From: Moorena sp. SIO3I8
Lineage (GTDB): Bacteria; Cyanobacteriota; Cyanobacteriia; Cyanobacteriales; Coleofasciculaceae
Assembly (NCBI RefSeq): GCF_010692325.1
Contig: NZ_JAAHHW010000075.1
Span: 1 to 33,609, forward strand
Direction: 5' to 3'
DNA: 33,609 nt
The notes under the pieces were generated by a model that saw only the letters and a program-made list of their open reading frames with translations, searched no databases and had not been told where the DNA came from. The position numbers and the translations under genes were made by a program. This document shows positions 8,307 to 17,563 of the stretch, in pieces; within the stretch, counting starts at the first letter, position 1; every line of letters begins with the position of its first letter.

Positions 8307-11300
8307 ATGTTTCGATCTATGTTGCCAGTGGATGATATTGCTAAGCGGATTGCCAATCTCTCCCCCGAAAAACGCGCCCTTCTTGAGTTGCAGCTGCAAA
8401 AAAGGAAAGGGTTAAAAGAACCTATTGCTATTATCGGGATTGGCTGCCGCTTTCCAGGTGCCTCTTCCCCAAACTCCTTCTGGCAACTGCTCAAAAATGG
8501 TGTTGATGCTATTACTGCAGTGCCACCAGACCGTTGGGATATCCAGAAATTTTACGATGCTGATCCCACAGCACCAGGCAAAATGTATTGCCGTTATGGT
8601 GGTTTTCTGGCCCATGTTGATCAATTTGATCCAGAATTCTTTGGCATTGCTCCCCGGGAAGCTACCTATATCGACCCCCAGCAGCGACTACTGTTGGAAG
8701 TAATTTGGGAAGCACTAGAGGATGCAGGCCAAGTGCCTAGCCGAATCAGTGGTAGCCAAACGGGGGTCTTTGTTGGCATTTCTACTCATGATTATGGTCA
8801 GCTGCTCCTCCAAACTCCAGAGGTGGTAGATACCTATACCAATACTGGTGTAGCTTCCACTATGGCAGCTAATCGCATTTCCTACCTACTGAATTTAAAA
8901 GGGCCAAGTCTAACGGTTGATACCGCTTGCTCCTCATCCCTAGTTGCTGTTCATTTGGCTTGTCAGAGTATCTGGAATGGTGAGTCAACCGTAGCCATAG
9001 CAGGGGGAGTGAATTTGATGCTAACCCCAGTGGTGACGGTTGGGTTAAGTAAGTTAACGGCTTTATCTCCTGATGGTCGCTGTAAGGCATTTGATGCCCG
9101 TGCCAATGGCTTTGTCAGGGGCGAGGGGGCTGGGGTGATAGTAGTAAAGCCCCTATCCAAAGCCCTGATCGATAAAGATCCAATTTATGCTGTGATTCGA
9201 GGCAGTGCGGTGAACCAAGATGGGCGCACTAATGGGCTAACTGCTCCCAATCGAGACGCTCAGGAAGCTGTTCTAGTCTCGGCCTACCAGCACGCGGGCA
9301 TTTCACCGTCAGATGTGCAGTATGTAGAAACCCATGGCACCGGAACCCTACTGGGAGACCCGATTGAAGCGATGGCCTTGGGAAATGTCCTAAAACGCGC
9401 TCGCAAAGCGGTTCCAAAGGAACATCGCTCTGACAATAACTCTGATAATAACTCTGATAACTACGGTGCGTTATCAACCCATCCTACCAACAAGCCTGTT
9501 GCGATTGGCTCGGTCAAATCTAATATCGGTCATCTAGAAGCAGCTGCTGGTATTGCTAGTTTGATCAAAGTCGCCCTATCCCTCAAGCAGCAAGAACGTT
9601 TACCCAGCCTCCATTTCCAGGAGCCAAATCCCCACATTCCCTTTGAGCAACTATCCCTGCAAGTACAGCAGCAAGGGGAGCCTTGGCCATGGGATGTGAT
9701 TCCACCATTTGCTGGTGTAAGTTCTTTCGGTTTTGGAGGAACCAATGCTCATGTGGTGCTACAAGGAGCGCCAGAGTTGACAAAAGCGACAAGTAATGAT
9801 AGAGACCAAAACGATCAAGAGCAAAACGATCATCTATTTACCTTGTCTGCCAAAACAGCAACCGCTCTGCAAACCCTAGGAAAGCGATACATAGACTTCA
9901 TAGCATCTGAGCCATCAAGCACACTGGCAGATATTTGTTTGACCAGCAATAAAGGGCGATCGCATTTTAACTATCGTCTAGCCCTCCTAGTCCAATCCAC
10001 TGACCAGTTGCAGCAACAACTGACCAAGTTGACAGAAAGGGAAACCATTTCGGAGAAAATAGCACAAAATAGCCCTACTCCCCCCGAAATAGTTTTCCTC
10101 TTCACTGGTCAAGGCTCTCAGTATAGTGGTATGGGACGGCAACTTTACGAAACCCAACCAATATTTGCAGGCTATCTCGACCAATGCGCCGAAATTCTGC
10201 AATCCTATTTACAAAAACCCTTACTGGATGTCCTGTATGGGGAAATCTTTAGCGACAACAGTGACAACTCCACATTATTAAATCAAACGGCCTACACCCA
10301 ACCGGCATTATTTGCTCTAGAATACTCCCTGGCTCAGTTATGGCGGTCTTGGGGAATCGAACCAACTGTGGTGATGGGTCATAGTGTTGGGGAATATGTG
10401 GCAGCAACTGTAGCAGGAGTCTTTAGCTTAGAAGATGGGCTAAAGCTAATTGCTGAAAGAGCGCGTTTGATGCAACAGTTGCCAGAAGGTGGTGAAATGG
10501 CGGTGGTTTTGACCAATGAGCAGCAGGTCACTGAGGCAATTCAATCCCTATCCGAAAAAGTCTCAATCGCTGCCATTAACGGTCCGGAAAATATTGTGAT
10601 TTCTGGGGAAAGTCAGGCCGTTCAAACCGTGATAGCCCGACTACGCTCTCAAAAGGTCAAATCACTAAAGTTGCCAGTCTCTCATGCCTTCCATTCTGCC
10701 CTCATGGAACCAATGGTGGGAGATTTTGCTCAGGTATTATCGGAAATATCCCTACATCCCCCGCAAATAGAGATAATCTCGAATGTAACTGGACAATTAG
10801 CCACTGCTGAGATAGCTACGACCGAGTATTGGTGTGACCATGTGCGTGGGTCCGTGAAATTTTACCAGAGCATGGAAACCCTTTATCAAGAGGGTTATCA
10901 TCTGTGTGTGGAAGTAGGACCGAAGCCTAGCCTATTGGGCATGGGCAAAGCGTGTTTACCGAAAGGAAAGCTCACAGCTATACCAAGTTTGCGCCCAGGA
11001 AAACCAGATAGTCGGCAAATGCTGGAAAGTTTGGCAAGCCTATATAAACATGGCGCATCAGTAGACTGGGGAAGATTCCATCAGCATAACCCCCGTCGCC
11101 TAATTTCCCTACCCACTTATCCTTTTGAACGGCAACGGTATTGGCTAGATACCACTTCAGTAAAACCATTATCCCCGATTTCCTATGGTCAACTCTCCAC
11201 TCCCTCCTATCGGGATTGGTTGTATGAAATAGCATGGCAACCTAAGGATGTAGATTCATCTGATATATCAGTAGATATATCTAAATCTAGTACAACTTGG

Positions 11301-14300
11301 TTGATTTTTGCCGATAAAGAGGGCTTTGGAGAAACATTTGGAGAAACATTAGTTCAACAGCTGGAAGAAAAATGTGTTGACAAAGCGGTTCCAAAGGAAC
11401 ATCGCGTTTTGCTAATTTCCCCTGGCTCAAGCTATGAACAATTACAAGTAAACCATTACCAAATTAACCCAGCACAACCGCAACACTTTCAGCGTCTTTT
11501 AGATCAAGAAGTCGAATCTCTAAACGCAACATCTGTGATTGTGGTTCATATGTGGAGTTTAGATACTCCCGCACTGGACGAGTTTCAAACATTTCCCCTA
11601 GACGCCACCTTAGAAAACGGTTGTGGTAGTGTCTTGCATCTGCTGCAAGGGTTAGTCAAAGCAGAATTAGCTCAATCCCCTCGTCTGTGGTTAGTTACCG
11701 AAGGCACACAACCGGTAGGTAAGAGGAAAAAATCTTTACAGATTGCTCAGTCTCCCCTATGGGGTTTAGGTGCAGTTATTGCCCAAGAACATCCAGAAAT
11801 CTGGGGAGGGATAATAGACCTAGAACCAAGTCAAGACTCAGCACTGAGCAATGAGGAGCACTACCAAGAGCAATCATTAATGCTGCTCAACCAGATATTA
11901 CAGCCACAGGGAGAAAACCAAATTGCTTTGAGGGATGGACAAGCCTATGTGCCTCGCCTGATTCATCAACAGCAACAGTCCCAACCCCCCGCTTTACCAT
12001 TGCAGCTAAAACCAGATAGCACCTACTTAATTACCGGTGGTTTGGGGTCACTGGGGTTAAAGGTAGCTGAATGGATGGTCGATAAGGGCGCAAGGTATTT
12101 AGTACTGGTAGGACGAAGCGAACCAAATCCTAGGGCGTCAGAAATAATTGGGCAATTAGAAGCACAAGGTGTGATGGTGGTCCTCGAGCAGGTGGATGTA
12201 TCCCAGGAAGCACAAGTTAGGGACTGTCTCAACAGAATTCAGGTTTCCCTACCCCCCCTCAAAGGAATTATCCATGGTGCAGGGGTCCTAGAGGATGGGG
12301 TGCTGTTGCATCAAGATTGGGCAAAATTTGCCAAGGTGATGAAGCCGAAAGTTGAGGGAGCCTGGAATTTACACAGGTTGACTCAGGAGATGGCCATAGA
12401 CTTATTTGTACTATTTTCTTCCGCTACTTCTATCCTAGGTACCCCTGGTCAAGGAAACTATTCCGCAGCTAACCGATTTTTAGATAGCCTCAGCCATTAT
12501 CGACAACAGCAAGGTGCAAGCGCTTTAAGTATTAATTGGGGACCTTGGGCTGAGATGGGTTTAGCCGCTGGCGTCGGGAAACGGATGGCAATGCTGGGAA
12601 TCGAGCCGATTCAAGCACCACAGGGATTACAGATACTCGAACAACTTCTGGCACAAGATCGGGCTCAGGTGGGGGTATTACCGGTGGAGTGGTCAAAGTT
12701 AAAAGAACGACTACCGGTAGAGTTACCGTTATTCCTATCAGAGGTAATCACAACAGAAACACTACCGCCTCAGGGGGATCGGGAAAACGACAATTCTGGG
12801 ATTTTTGATCAACTGCTCGGTAGTACAACAACCCAACGGGAAGCGTTATTAAAAGATTACCTTAAGCAACAGATTGCTAAGGCTTTAGGGATAAGTCGGG
12901 AAATCTCAGGGTCGAGCAACCTGATGGATTTGGGTGCTGATTCCTTGATGATTGTAGAAGTACTCAATGCCTGTAAGAAAGACCTGAAGATAACGCTTTA
13001 TCCTAGGGAGTTTTATGAGCGACCAACGATTACAGCTCTAGCTGAGTACTTGGCTTTGGAGATGGAACGGCTTCATCAGCCCCAGCCAACCCAAACCTCA
13101 TTGACCACTACTAGTCTCTCAGATATTAAGAATTGGGCTAATCCTTGGGCATGGAACAATAGCGAACGCAAATTTACCAAACCCACCCAGCGCAATCGGA
13201 GCATGGTGTTTGTGCTATCTAGCCCTCGGTCAGGCTCCACCTTACTGCGGGTGATGCTAGCTGGTCATCGGGATTTATTCTGTCCACCAGAATTACACCT
13301 ATTGCCCTTTGAAACGATGGCTGAGCGCAATCAATCCTTGGGTTCAACTCACTTAGGAGAAGGGTTAGCGCGAGCTTTCATGGAAATTATGAACCTAGAT
13401 GCCCAAGCCAGTACAACACTGGTGGAGGAGATAACCCAGCAAGACTGGTCAATTCAGAAGGTTTATGGCAGGTTACAGGAACTAACGGGTAAACGTACTC
13501 TTGTGGATAAGTCTCCTACCTATGCTGGCAGTATTGAAACCCTAAGGCACGCGGAAGATTTATTTGAAGAAGCGAAGTATATTCATCTGGTACGTCATCC
13601 CTATGCGGTAATTGATTCCTTCGTGAAAAATCGGATGGATAAAATCTTTGGTATTGATGAGGTAGACCCTTATTGGCTAGCAGAGGAAGTTTGGACAACC
13701 TGTAACCGTAATATCCTAGATTTCTTCGAGGAAATTGCACCATCCAATCATCATTTAGTGTATTACGAGGAACTAGTCAAGCAACCTGCTAAGGTGATGG
13801 CAAGGTTGTGTGAGTTTCTCGGTATTCCTTTTGATGAGGCGGTTTTACAGCCTTATCAAGGCCAGCGGATGACCGATGGAATTCATCCCCAATCCCTACC
13901 GGTAGATGACCCCAATTTCCGCAACCATAAGCAAATTGATTCGGCTTTGGGAGAAGTTTGGCAGCAAATCCAGCTCCCCCAGCCTTTAGGGAAATTTGCC
14001 CAAGAAGTAGCGACACGGTTGGATTATCAATTGCCGTTACTGGTTGAACCTTCAGCCCAACCAGCTAATGTTGAACTTGAAGCGATGCAAGAGTCTTATC
14101 TAGACGTGCGGGGTTTACAGCTTTGTCTGTGTAGTTGGGGTCCGGTGGATGGAGATTTAATCCTATGTATCCATGGTGTTTTAGAACATGGAGCGGCTTG
14201 GGAAGAAATTGCTGGTCCCTTGGCAAGGATGGGATATCGAGTCGTTGCACCCGACCAGCGAGGCCATGGACGTTCCCAGCATGTGGGGATGGGAGGGTCT

Positions 14301-14975
14301 TATCAATTAATCGATTACTTGGGGGATTTGGATGCGATCGCTTTTGGCACGGCAGAGCCAAACGCGATCGCACTTACAGACCAGCCATTTATTCTAGTGG
14401 GTCATTCCATGGGGGCTGTGGTTGCTGCCACCTTTGCCAGTGTCAGACCGGAAAAGGTCAAATCTTTACTATTGCTGGAGCCGGTGCTACCAGGGGAAGG
14501 GAAGGAAGATGAAACAGCTCAACAGTTGGCAACCCACCTAGATTATCTAGCATCCCCACCCCAACACCAGGTCTTTGGGAATATCGAAGCTGCTGCTAAT
14601 CGTCTGCGCCGCTTAACCCCCAACCTCTCTGAAGAATTAGCATTAAAACATGCTGAGCGACTTACGGAACCTGGTGATGGTGGTGTACGCTGGCGCTGGG
14701 ATCCAAGACTGCAAATTCGTACGGGAATTGGTTTAAGTGGAACAGCGTTTAATCGAGATAAATACACACAGCTACTTCGTCAAATTAAAGCTCCCACTAC
14801 CTTAGTTTATGGAAATAATAGTAACTTTAACCGAGCCGAAGACCTAGCCTTACAACAAGCTGCCATACCTCACGCTCAAACAGTAAAACTATCAGGAGGA
14901 CATAACCTCCATGTTGATGCACCAGATGCTATAGTTGCAATTATCGCCAACAACCGATTAAAGCTGAAAAATTAA
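8307..14975 (+). CDS. ols: Olefin synthase megasynthase: KS-AT-KR-ACP-sulfotransferase-thioesterase
   Basis: This 2222-residue modular type I PKS extends the loaded acyl chain once and releases a 1-alkene. Domains in order: N-terminal docking-like helices (1-30); KS (37-460; Cys208 in DTACSSS, His343 in ETHGTGT, His409 in NIGHLEA); AT (592-880; Ser693 in GHSVGE, His796 in HAFHS, the malonyl-CoA type); KR (about 1110-1420; GGLGSLG at 1244, Ser1372, Tyr1385, LED motif suggesting B-type); ACP (Ser1546 in GADSL); PAPS-dependent sulfotransferase (about 1630-1860; SSPRSGSTLL at 1638); thioesterase (about 1925-2222; Ser2034 in GHSMG, Glu2058, His2199). The Ser-Glu spacing of 24 equals that of CurM thioesterase, and Arg2138 fits its sulfate-binding Arg. 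The enzyme sulfates the beta-hydroxyl, then hydrolysis triggers decarboxylation and sulfate loss. Two copies of a 25-bp palindromic repeat sit in frame. ATG 8322 is an alternative start. Confidence 0.96.
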   Translation: MFRSMLPVDDIAKRIANLSPEKRALLELQLQKRKGLKEPIAIIGIGCRFPGASSPNSFWQLLKNGVDAITAVPPDRWDIQKFYDADPTAPGKMYCRYGGFLAHVDQFDPEFFGIAPREATYIDPQQRLLLEVIWEALEDAGQVPSRISGSQTGVFVGISTHDYGQLLLQTPEVVDTYTNTGVASTMAANRISYLLNLKGPSLTVDTACSSSLVAVHLACQSIWNGESTVAIAGGVNLMLTPVVTVGLSKLTALSPDGRCKAFDARANGFVRGEGAGVIVVKPLSKALIDKDPIYAVIRGSAVNQDGRTNGLTAPNRDAQEAVLVSAYQHAGISPSDVQYVETHGTGTLLGDPIEAMALGNVLKRARKAVPKEHRSDNNSDNNSDNYGALSTHPTNKPVAIGSVKSNIGHLEAAAGIASLIKVALSLKQQERLPSLHFQEPNPHIPFEQLSLQVQQQGEPWPWDVIPPFAGVSSFGFGGTNAHVVLQGAPELTKATSNDRDQNDQEQNDHLFTLSAKTATALQTLGKRYIDFIASEPSSTLADICLTSNKGRSHFNYRLALLVQSTDQLQQQLTKLTERETISEKIAQNSPTPPEIVFLFTGQGSQYSGMGRQLYETQPIFAGYLDQCAEILQSYLQKPLLDVLYGEIFSDNSDNSTLLNQTAYTQPALFALEYSLAQLWRSWGIEPTVVMGHSVGEYVAATVAGVFSLEDGLKLIAERARLMQQLPEGGEMAVVLTNEQQVTEAIQSLSEKVSIAAINGPENIVISGESQAVQTVIARLRSQKVKSLKLPVSHAFHSALMEPMVGDFAQVLSEISLHPPQIEIISNVTGQLATAEIATTEYWCDHVRGSVKFYQSMETLYQEGYHLCVEVGPKPSLLGMGKACLPKGKLTAIPSLRPGKPDSRQMLESLASLYKHGASVDWGRFHQHNPRRLISLPTYPFERQRYWLDTTSVKPLSPISYGQLSTPSYRDWLYEIAWQPKDVDSSDISVDISKSSTTWLIFADKEGFGETFGETLVQQLEEKCVDKAVPKEHRVLLISPGSSYEQLQVNHYQINPAQPQHFQRLLDQEVESLNATSVIVVHMWSLDTPALDEFQTFPLDATLENGCGSVLHLLQGLVKAELAQSPRLWLVTEGTQPVGKRKKSLQIAQSPLWGLGAVIAQEHPEIWGGIIDLEPSQDSALSNEEHYQEQSLMLLNQILQPQGENQIALRDGQAYVPRLIHQQQQSQPPALPLQLKPDSTYLITGGLGSLGLKVAEWMVDKGARYLVLVGRSEPNPRASEIIGQLEAQGVMVVLEQVDVSQEAQVRDCLNRIQVSLPPLKGIIHGAGVLEDGVLLHQDWAKFAKVMKPKVEGAWNLHRLTQEMAIDLFVLFSSATSILGTPGQGNYSAANRFLDSLSHYRQQQGASALSINWGPWAEMGLAAGVGKRMAMLGIEPIQAPQGLQILEQLLAQDRAQVGVLPVEWSKLKERLPVELPLFLSEVITTETLPPQGDRENDNSGIFDQLLGSTTTQREALLKDYLKQQIAKALGISREISGSSNLMDLGADSLMIVEVLNACKKDLKITLYPREFYERPTITALAEYLALEMERLHQPQPTQTSLTTTSLSDIKNWANPWAWNNSERKFTKPTQRNRSMVFVLSSPRSGSTLLRVMLAGHRDLFCPPELHLLPFETMAERNQSLGSTHLGEGLARAFMEIMNLDAQASTTLVEEITQQDWSIQKVYGRLQELTGKRTLVDKSPTYAGSIETLRHAEDLFEEAKYIHLVRHPYAVIDSFVKNRMDKIFGIDEVDPYWLAEEVWTTCNRNILDFFEEIAPSNHHLVYYEELVKQPAKVMARLCEFLGIPFDEAVLQPYQGQRMTDGIHPQSLPVDDPNFRNHKQIDSALGEVWQQIQLPQPLGKFAQEVATRLDYQLPLLVEPSAQPANVELEAMQESYLDVRGLQLCLCSWGPVDGDLILCIHGVLEHGAAWEEIAGPLARMGYRVVAPDQRGHGRSQHVGMGGSYQLIDYLGDLDAIAFGTAEPNAIALTDQPFILVGHSMGAVVAATFASVRPEKVKSLLLLEPVLPGEGKEDETAQQLATHLDYLASPPQHQVFGNIEAAANRLRRLTPNLSEELALKHAERLTEPGDGGVRWRWDPRLQIRTGIGLSGTAFNRDKYTQLLRQIKAPTTLVYGNNSNFNRAEDLALQQAAIPHAQTVKLSGGHNLHVDAPDAIVAIIANNRLKLKN
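9404..9428 (+). repeat. Palindromic 25-bp repeat, copy 1, in the KS domain
   Basis: The sequence gcggttcc-aaa-ggaac-at-cgc forms a small imperfect hairpin and encodes KAVPKEHR, between the KS motifs GDPIEAMA and NIGHLEA. It is followed by a threefold repeat of about 12 bp encoding SDNN (9429-9464). An identical 25-bp copy lies at 11381. Confidence 0.95.
11381..11405 (+). repeat. Palindromic 25-bp repeat, copy 2, before the KR domain
   Basis: It is identical over 25 bp to the copy at 9404-9428 and is in the same reading frame (KAVPKEHR). It sits in the structural part of the KR region, just after a 12-bp direct repeat (tttggagaaaca, about 11326-11349). Confidence 0.95.
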
Positions 14976-15132
14976 AAAGTGACAAGTTAACAAGTAACAG
15001 GGAAAAGGTAACAGGTAAACTTAACAATACCAATTACCAAATATAGCCAAACCAACTAGCCAAACCAACTAGTTCATGAAACCAAATACTGATTCATAAT
15101 AACACCAAAAAATCTTCTGAGCTCTTTCCCAA

Positions 15133-15167
15133 TGTTCCCTGTTCCCTGTTCCCTGTTCCCTGTTCCC
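15133..15167. repeat. Tandem repeat, 5 x 7 bp (tgttccc)
   Basis: Five perfect tgttccc units are followed by degenerate taatccc and tactccc units up to about 15181. The array fills the gap between the megasynthase and the next gene and ends 24 bp before that gene's start. Confidence 0.95.
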
Positions 15168-15204
15168 TAATCCCTACTCCCTGCTCTCTCCACTATACAA
15201 ACAA

Positions 15205-16128
15205 ATGACTAATATAGACCTTTTATGGGAAATCCCCTTATCCATACTCTCCTTCATCTTTTCCCGCATCCTAAGATTTGTGATGCAAACCATAGGGGGA
15301 TACTTTACCTCCAAAAAAAATACTAAAAATCTCCAGTGGCAACTCGTATCAGCCGAGTTTTTAAAAAAGCCCATCAAATTAATTTGGGCAATGAGTCGAG
15401 CTCGTTGGAATCTTCACGCTATTATTTCTCTAGTTGGACCGATTCAGGTCAAAGAGGTAATTAGCTTTGATGCCAGTGCAGCTAAACAATCAGCCCAATC
15501 CTGGACATTAGTAGTTTACAGTCTACCAGATTTTGAAACTATCACTAATATCAGCTCCCTCACCGTATCCGGAGAAAACCAATGGGAATCCGTGAGCTTG
15601 AAACCAGGTAAATACTTATTAGGTTTGCGGTATTATCACTGGTCAGAAACAGTAGAGCAACCTACTGTTAAAGCAGATGGTGTTAAAGTAGTAGATGCCA
15701 AGCAAATTAACGCCCCTACTGATATTAACAGCTTTTACCGTGACCTAATTAAACGAAAAAATTGGCTTCATGTCTGGTTGAATTATTATGTCTTCAACCT
15801 GTTGCGCTTTAAGCAATGGTTACCCCAAGCATTTGTAAAAAAAGTATTCTTACCTGTACCGAATCCAGAAACAAAATTTTACTATGGTGCCTTGAAAAAA
15901 GGAGAATCGATTAAATTCAAACTAGCACCATCCCTGTTAACAAGCCATGATATTTACTACAGCTTGTACAGCCGTGAATGCTTTGCTCTAGATTGGTACA
16001 AAATTACTGAAGCGGAACATAAAACATCTGCTAGTGATCAGAAATCTATTTATATTGTTCGGATTCATCCGAAATTTGAGCGAAACGCTTTATTTGAAAA
16101 TAGTTGGGTTAAGATAGCCGTTGTTTGA
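15205..16128 (+). CDS. Conserved protein of unknown function downstream of the olefin synthase
   Basis: A 307-residue protein from ATG 15205. Residues 6-33 (LLWEIPLSILSFIFSRILRFVMQTIG) are hydrophobic and could form a membrane helix or amphipathic anchor. The central part (about 80-160) looks beta-rich, with SWTLVVYSLPDF and SLKPGKYLLGLRYYHWS. The C-terminal part has further strands around KFYYGALKKGESIKFKLAPS and DIYYSLYSRECFALDWY. I know no catalytic motif in it. I tentatively associate it with the cyanobacterial family DUF6208, from memory only. It is 229 bp after the megasynthase on the same strand, so co-transcription is possible though the repeat array lies between. A membrane-linked role in handling the alkene product is a guess from position. 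Confidence 0.8.
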   Translation: MTNIDLLWEIPLSILSFIFSRILRFVMQTIGGYFTSKKNTKNLQWQLVSAEFLKKPIKLIWAMSRARWNLHAIISLVGPIQVKEVISFDASAAKQSAQSWTLVVYSLPDFETITNISSLTVSGENQWESVSLKPGKYLLGLRYYHWSETVEQPTVKADGVKVVDAKQINAPTDINSFYRDLIKRKNWLHVWLNYYVFNLLRFKQWLPQAFVKKVFLPVPNPETKFYYGALKKGESIKFKLAPSLLTSHDIYYSLYSRECFALDWYKITEAEHKTSASDQKSIYIVRIHPKFERNALFENSWVKIAVV

Positions 16129-16199
16129 AGTAATAGCTTGAAGTAGTACTTAGTCTTGTAATCCCAATAATTCCAATAATTCCAAATGCTGGTTAAAAA

Positions 16200-16303
16200 C
16201 CCCCTTTAGAATCTAGTATAATTTAGTCCTTGAGGTAGCTACTTTGTTGATTTAGACACGGTTTGTATCACCGCTACCTAAGGGTAGTTTTGGCTAAAGG
16301 GGG
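16200..16303. repeat. Two-tier inverted repeat (MITE-like), 104 bp
   Basis: The outer arms ccccctttag (16200-16209) and ctaaaggggg (16294-16303) are perfect complements. Inner arms aggtagc (16233-16239) and gctacct (16273-16279) also match. The element lies in the gap between two convergent genes (15205-16128 plus, 16416-16895 minus). It could be a small non-autonomous element. A bidirectional terminator is less likely because the loop is long. Confidence 0.75.
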
Positions 16304-16415
16304 ATTAGTGAATCAAAGAGGATTAAATAGGATTTATGATCACCACTCCTCTTGTTTCGTTCTGCTGTGAAAAGTCAAGACTGAAAAGTTAATACCAACT
16401 ACCAGTCAAGACCAA

Positions 16416-16895
16416 TTACCACCCGTTCTGGCGAAGAGTTAAGCTGTTGCCATCAAAATCCTTAAAGAATGCTAATAGAACTCCTCCACCAACATCTTGA
16501 ATCGGTGAAACCTCAATCCTTCGAGACATCAGGAAATCGCTAGCTTCCTCTATATTGTTTACAACTAGTGTTAGTGCTGCTTCTCCCGTTCCTGTAGGTT
16601 TGCTTTCGTAGACGCCAATTTTGGTGCCAGGCACCTTGGGGTAAAAGAACTGCGTCCAACGGTATGTATCCTGGGAATGATCCCATTCCATGCCCAAAAG
16701 CTCATGGTAAAAGAAGATGGCTCGGCCGAGATCGGCGACATTTACTTTAGATACGTAGCCCGTTACGAGCTCATCCATAGGGGGTTGAGCAACTGCGGTG
16801 CTTGTCCATCCAGAACTTAACAGAACAAAAACACTGATCAGTACTATGACTGTTGCTGTTTTTAGCTTTTGCAATAATTTTTGCATCATCTTCAT
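16416..16895 (-). CDS. Exported VOC (glyoxalase/bleomycin-resistance) superfamily protein
   Basis: Starting from the ATG at 16895 this is a 159-residue protein; the frame is open back to 16964. The internal start is preferred because AAGGAT lies at the right distance and the longer version would run into an inverted repeat at 16942. Residues 1-37 form a Sec signal peptide: a basic start, a hydrophobic TVIVLISVFVLLSS core, and AVA-QP as the likely cleavage site. The mature part is one VOC module with two beta-alpha-beta-beta-beta halves: VSKVNVADLGRAIFFYHELLGMEW, then LTLVVNNIEEASDFL and AFFKDFDGNSLTLRQN. The end matches the typical metal-ligand region (FKDFDGN). Substrate is unknown. It stands alone. 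Confidence 0.85.
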   Translation of the reverse strand: MKMMQKLLQKLKTATVIVLISVFVLLSSGWTSTAVAQPPMDELVTGYVSKVNVADLGRAIFFYHELLGMEWDHSQDTYRWTQFFYPKVPGTKIGVYESKPTGTGEAALTLVVNNIEEASDFLMSRRIEVSPIQDVGGGVLLAFFKDFDGNSLTLRQNGW

Positions 16896-16941
16896 TTTTA
16901 GGTTATCCTTATCTAACCTTTTTTGGTGTGGTCTACTCCTA

Positions 16942-17042
16942 GGACATTTAAATTTAGATTTCATAGAGAAATATTCAGAGGCTAAGCCTTGTTATCACTA
17001 GACCTCTAAAGCTCATCTAAAAAGCAGTAAATTTAAATGTCC
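16942..17042. repeat. Two-tier inverted repeat upstream of the VOC gene, 101 bp
   Basis: The arms ggacatttaaattta (16942-16956) and taaatttaaatgtcc (17028-17042) are a perfect 15-bp inverted repeat. Inside, agagg and cctct (about 16977-17007) can pair. It begins 47 bp upstream of the chosen VOC start, so it is either a small mobile element or a 5' regulatory structure. The rest of the gap to 17563 is AT-rich, with only a short repeat (agatccgctgttccc twice, about 17462-17492). Confidence 0.85.
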
Positions 17043-17563
17043 GTTAGCTTCAGGTTTGTTAACTTCAGCCAACCAACAATTATTAGTATACACAGACTTA
17101 TAGAAAGAAGACATAACCTTAACCAAATAAGTAACAAATCTTCAATATTTTTTATGGTCATAGTTCTAAATCCTATACGGAGTAAAGGATTCAGTATTTT
17201 TAAATAAGCGACGCATCAAGACAAGGACTTGACAATTTTTGCGAAACTTAGTAAACAAAGGGTACTTTACATTAATAATTATTTAAGTTTTAGTTAAACT
17301 TCCAGTTACTATCTTGGGCTCCAACCAATTAGTCTCTCTAGGAATTAAAAGATTCAGTAATGTTCGTTAAAATCATTGACAAATCAGGAGGATATGTTAT
17401 TTTAGCAGTTGTTTAATAGTTATAGCAGTCGAAGTAAAGGTTAAGACATATTTCTGTTCCCAGATCCGCTGTTCCCAGATCCGCTGTTCCCTTTAAACGA
17501 AAATACTATGTCATAAACTATACTTCCCTTGCTATAAAGCGCAGGGCTATAGGATTTAGGATA

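Noticed and set aside
14135-14512. 125-codon frame inside the thioesterase region
   Set aside because: It is an out-of-frame shadow of the megasynthase, rich in Gly, Arg, Cys and Trp, while the main frame holds intact catalytic motifs.
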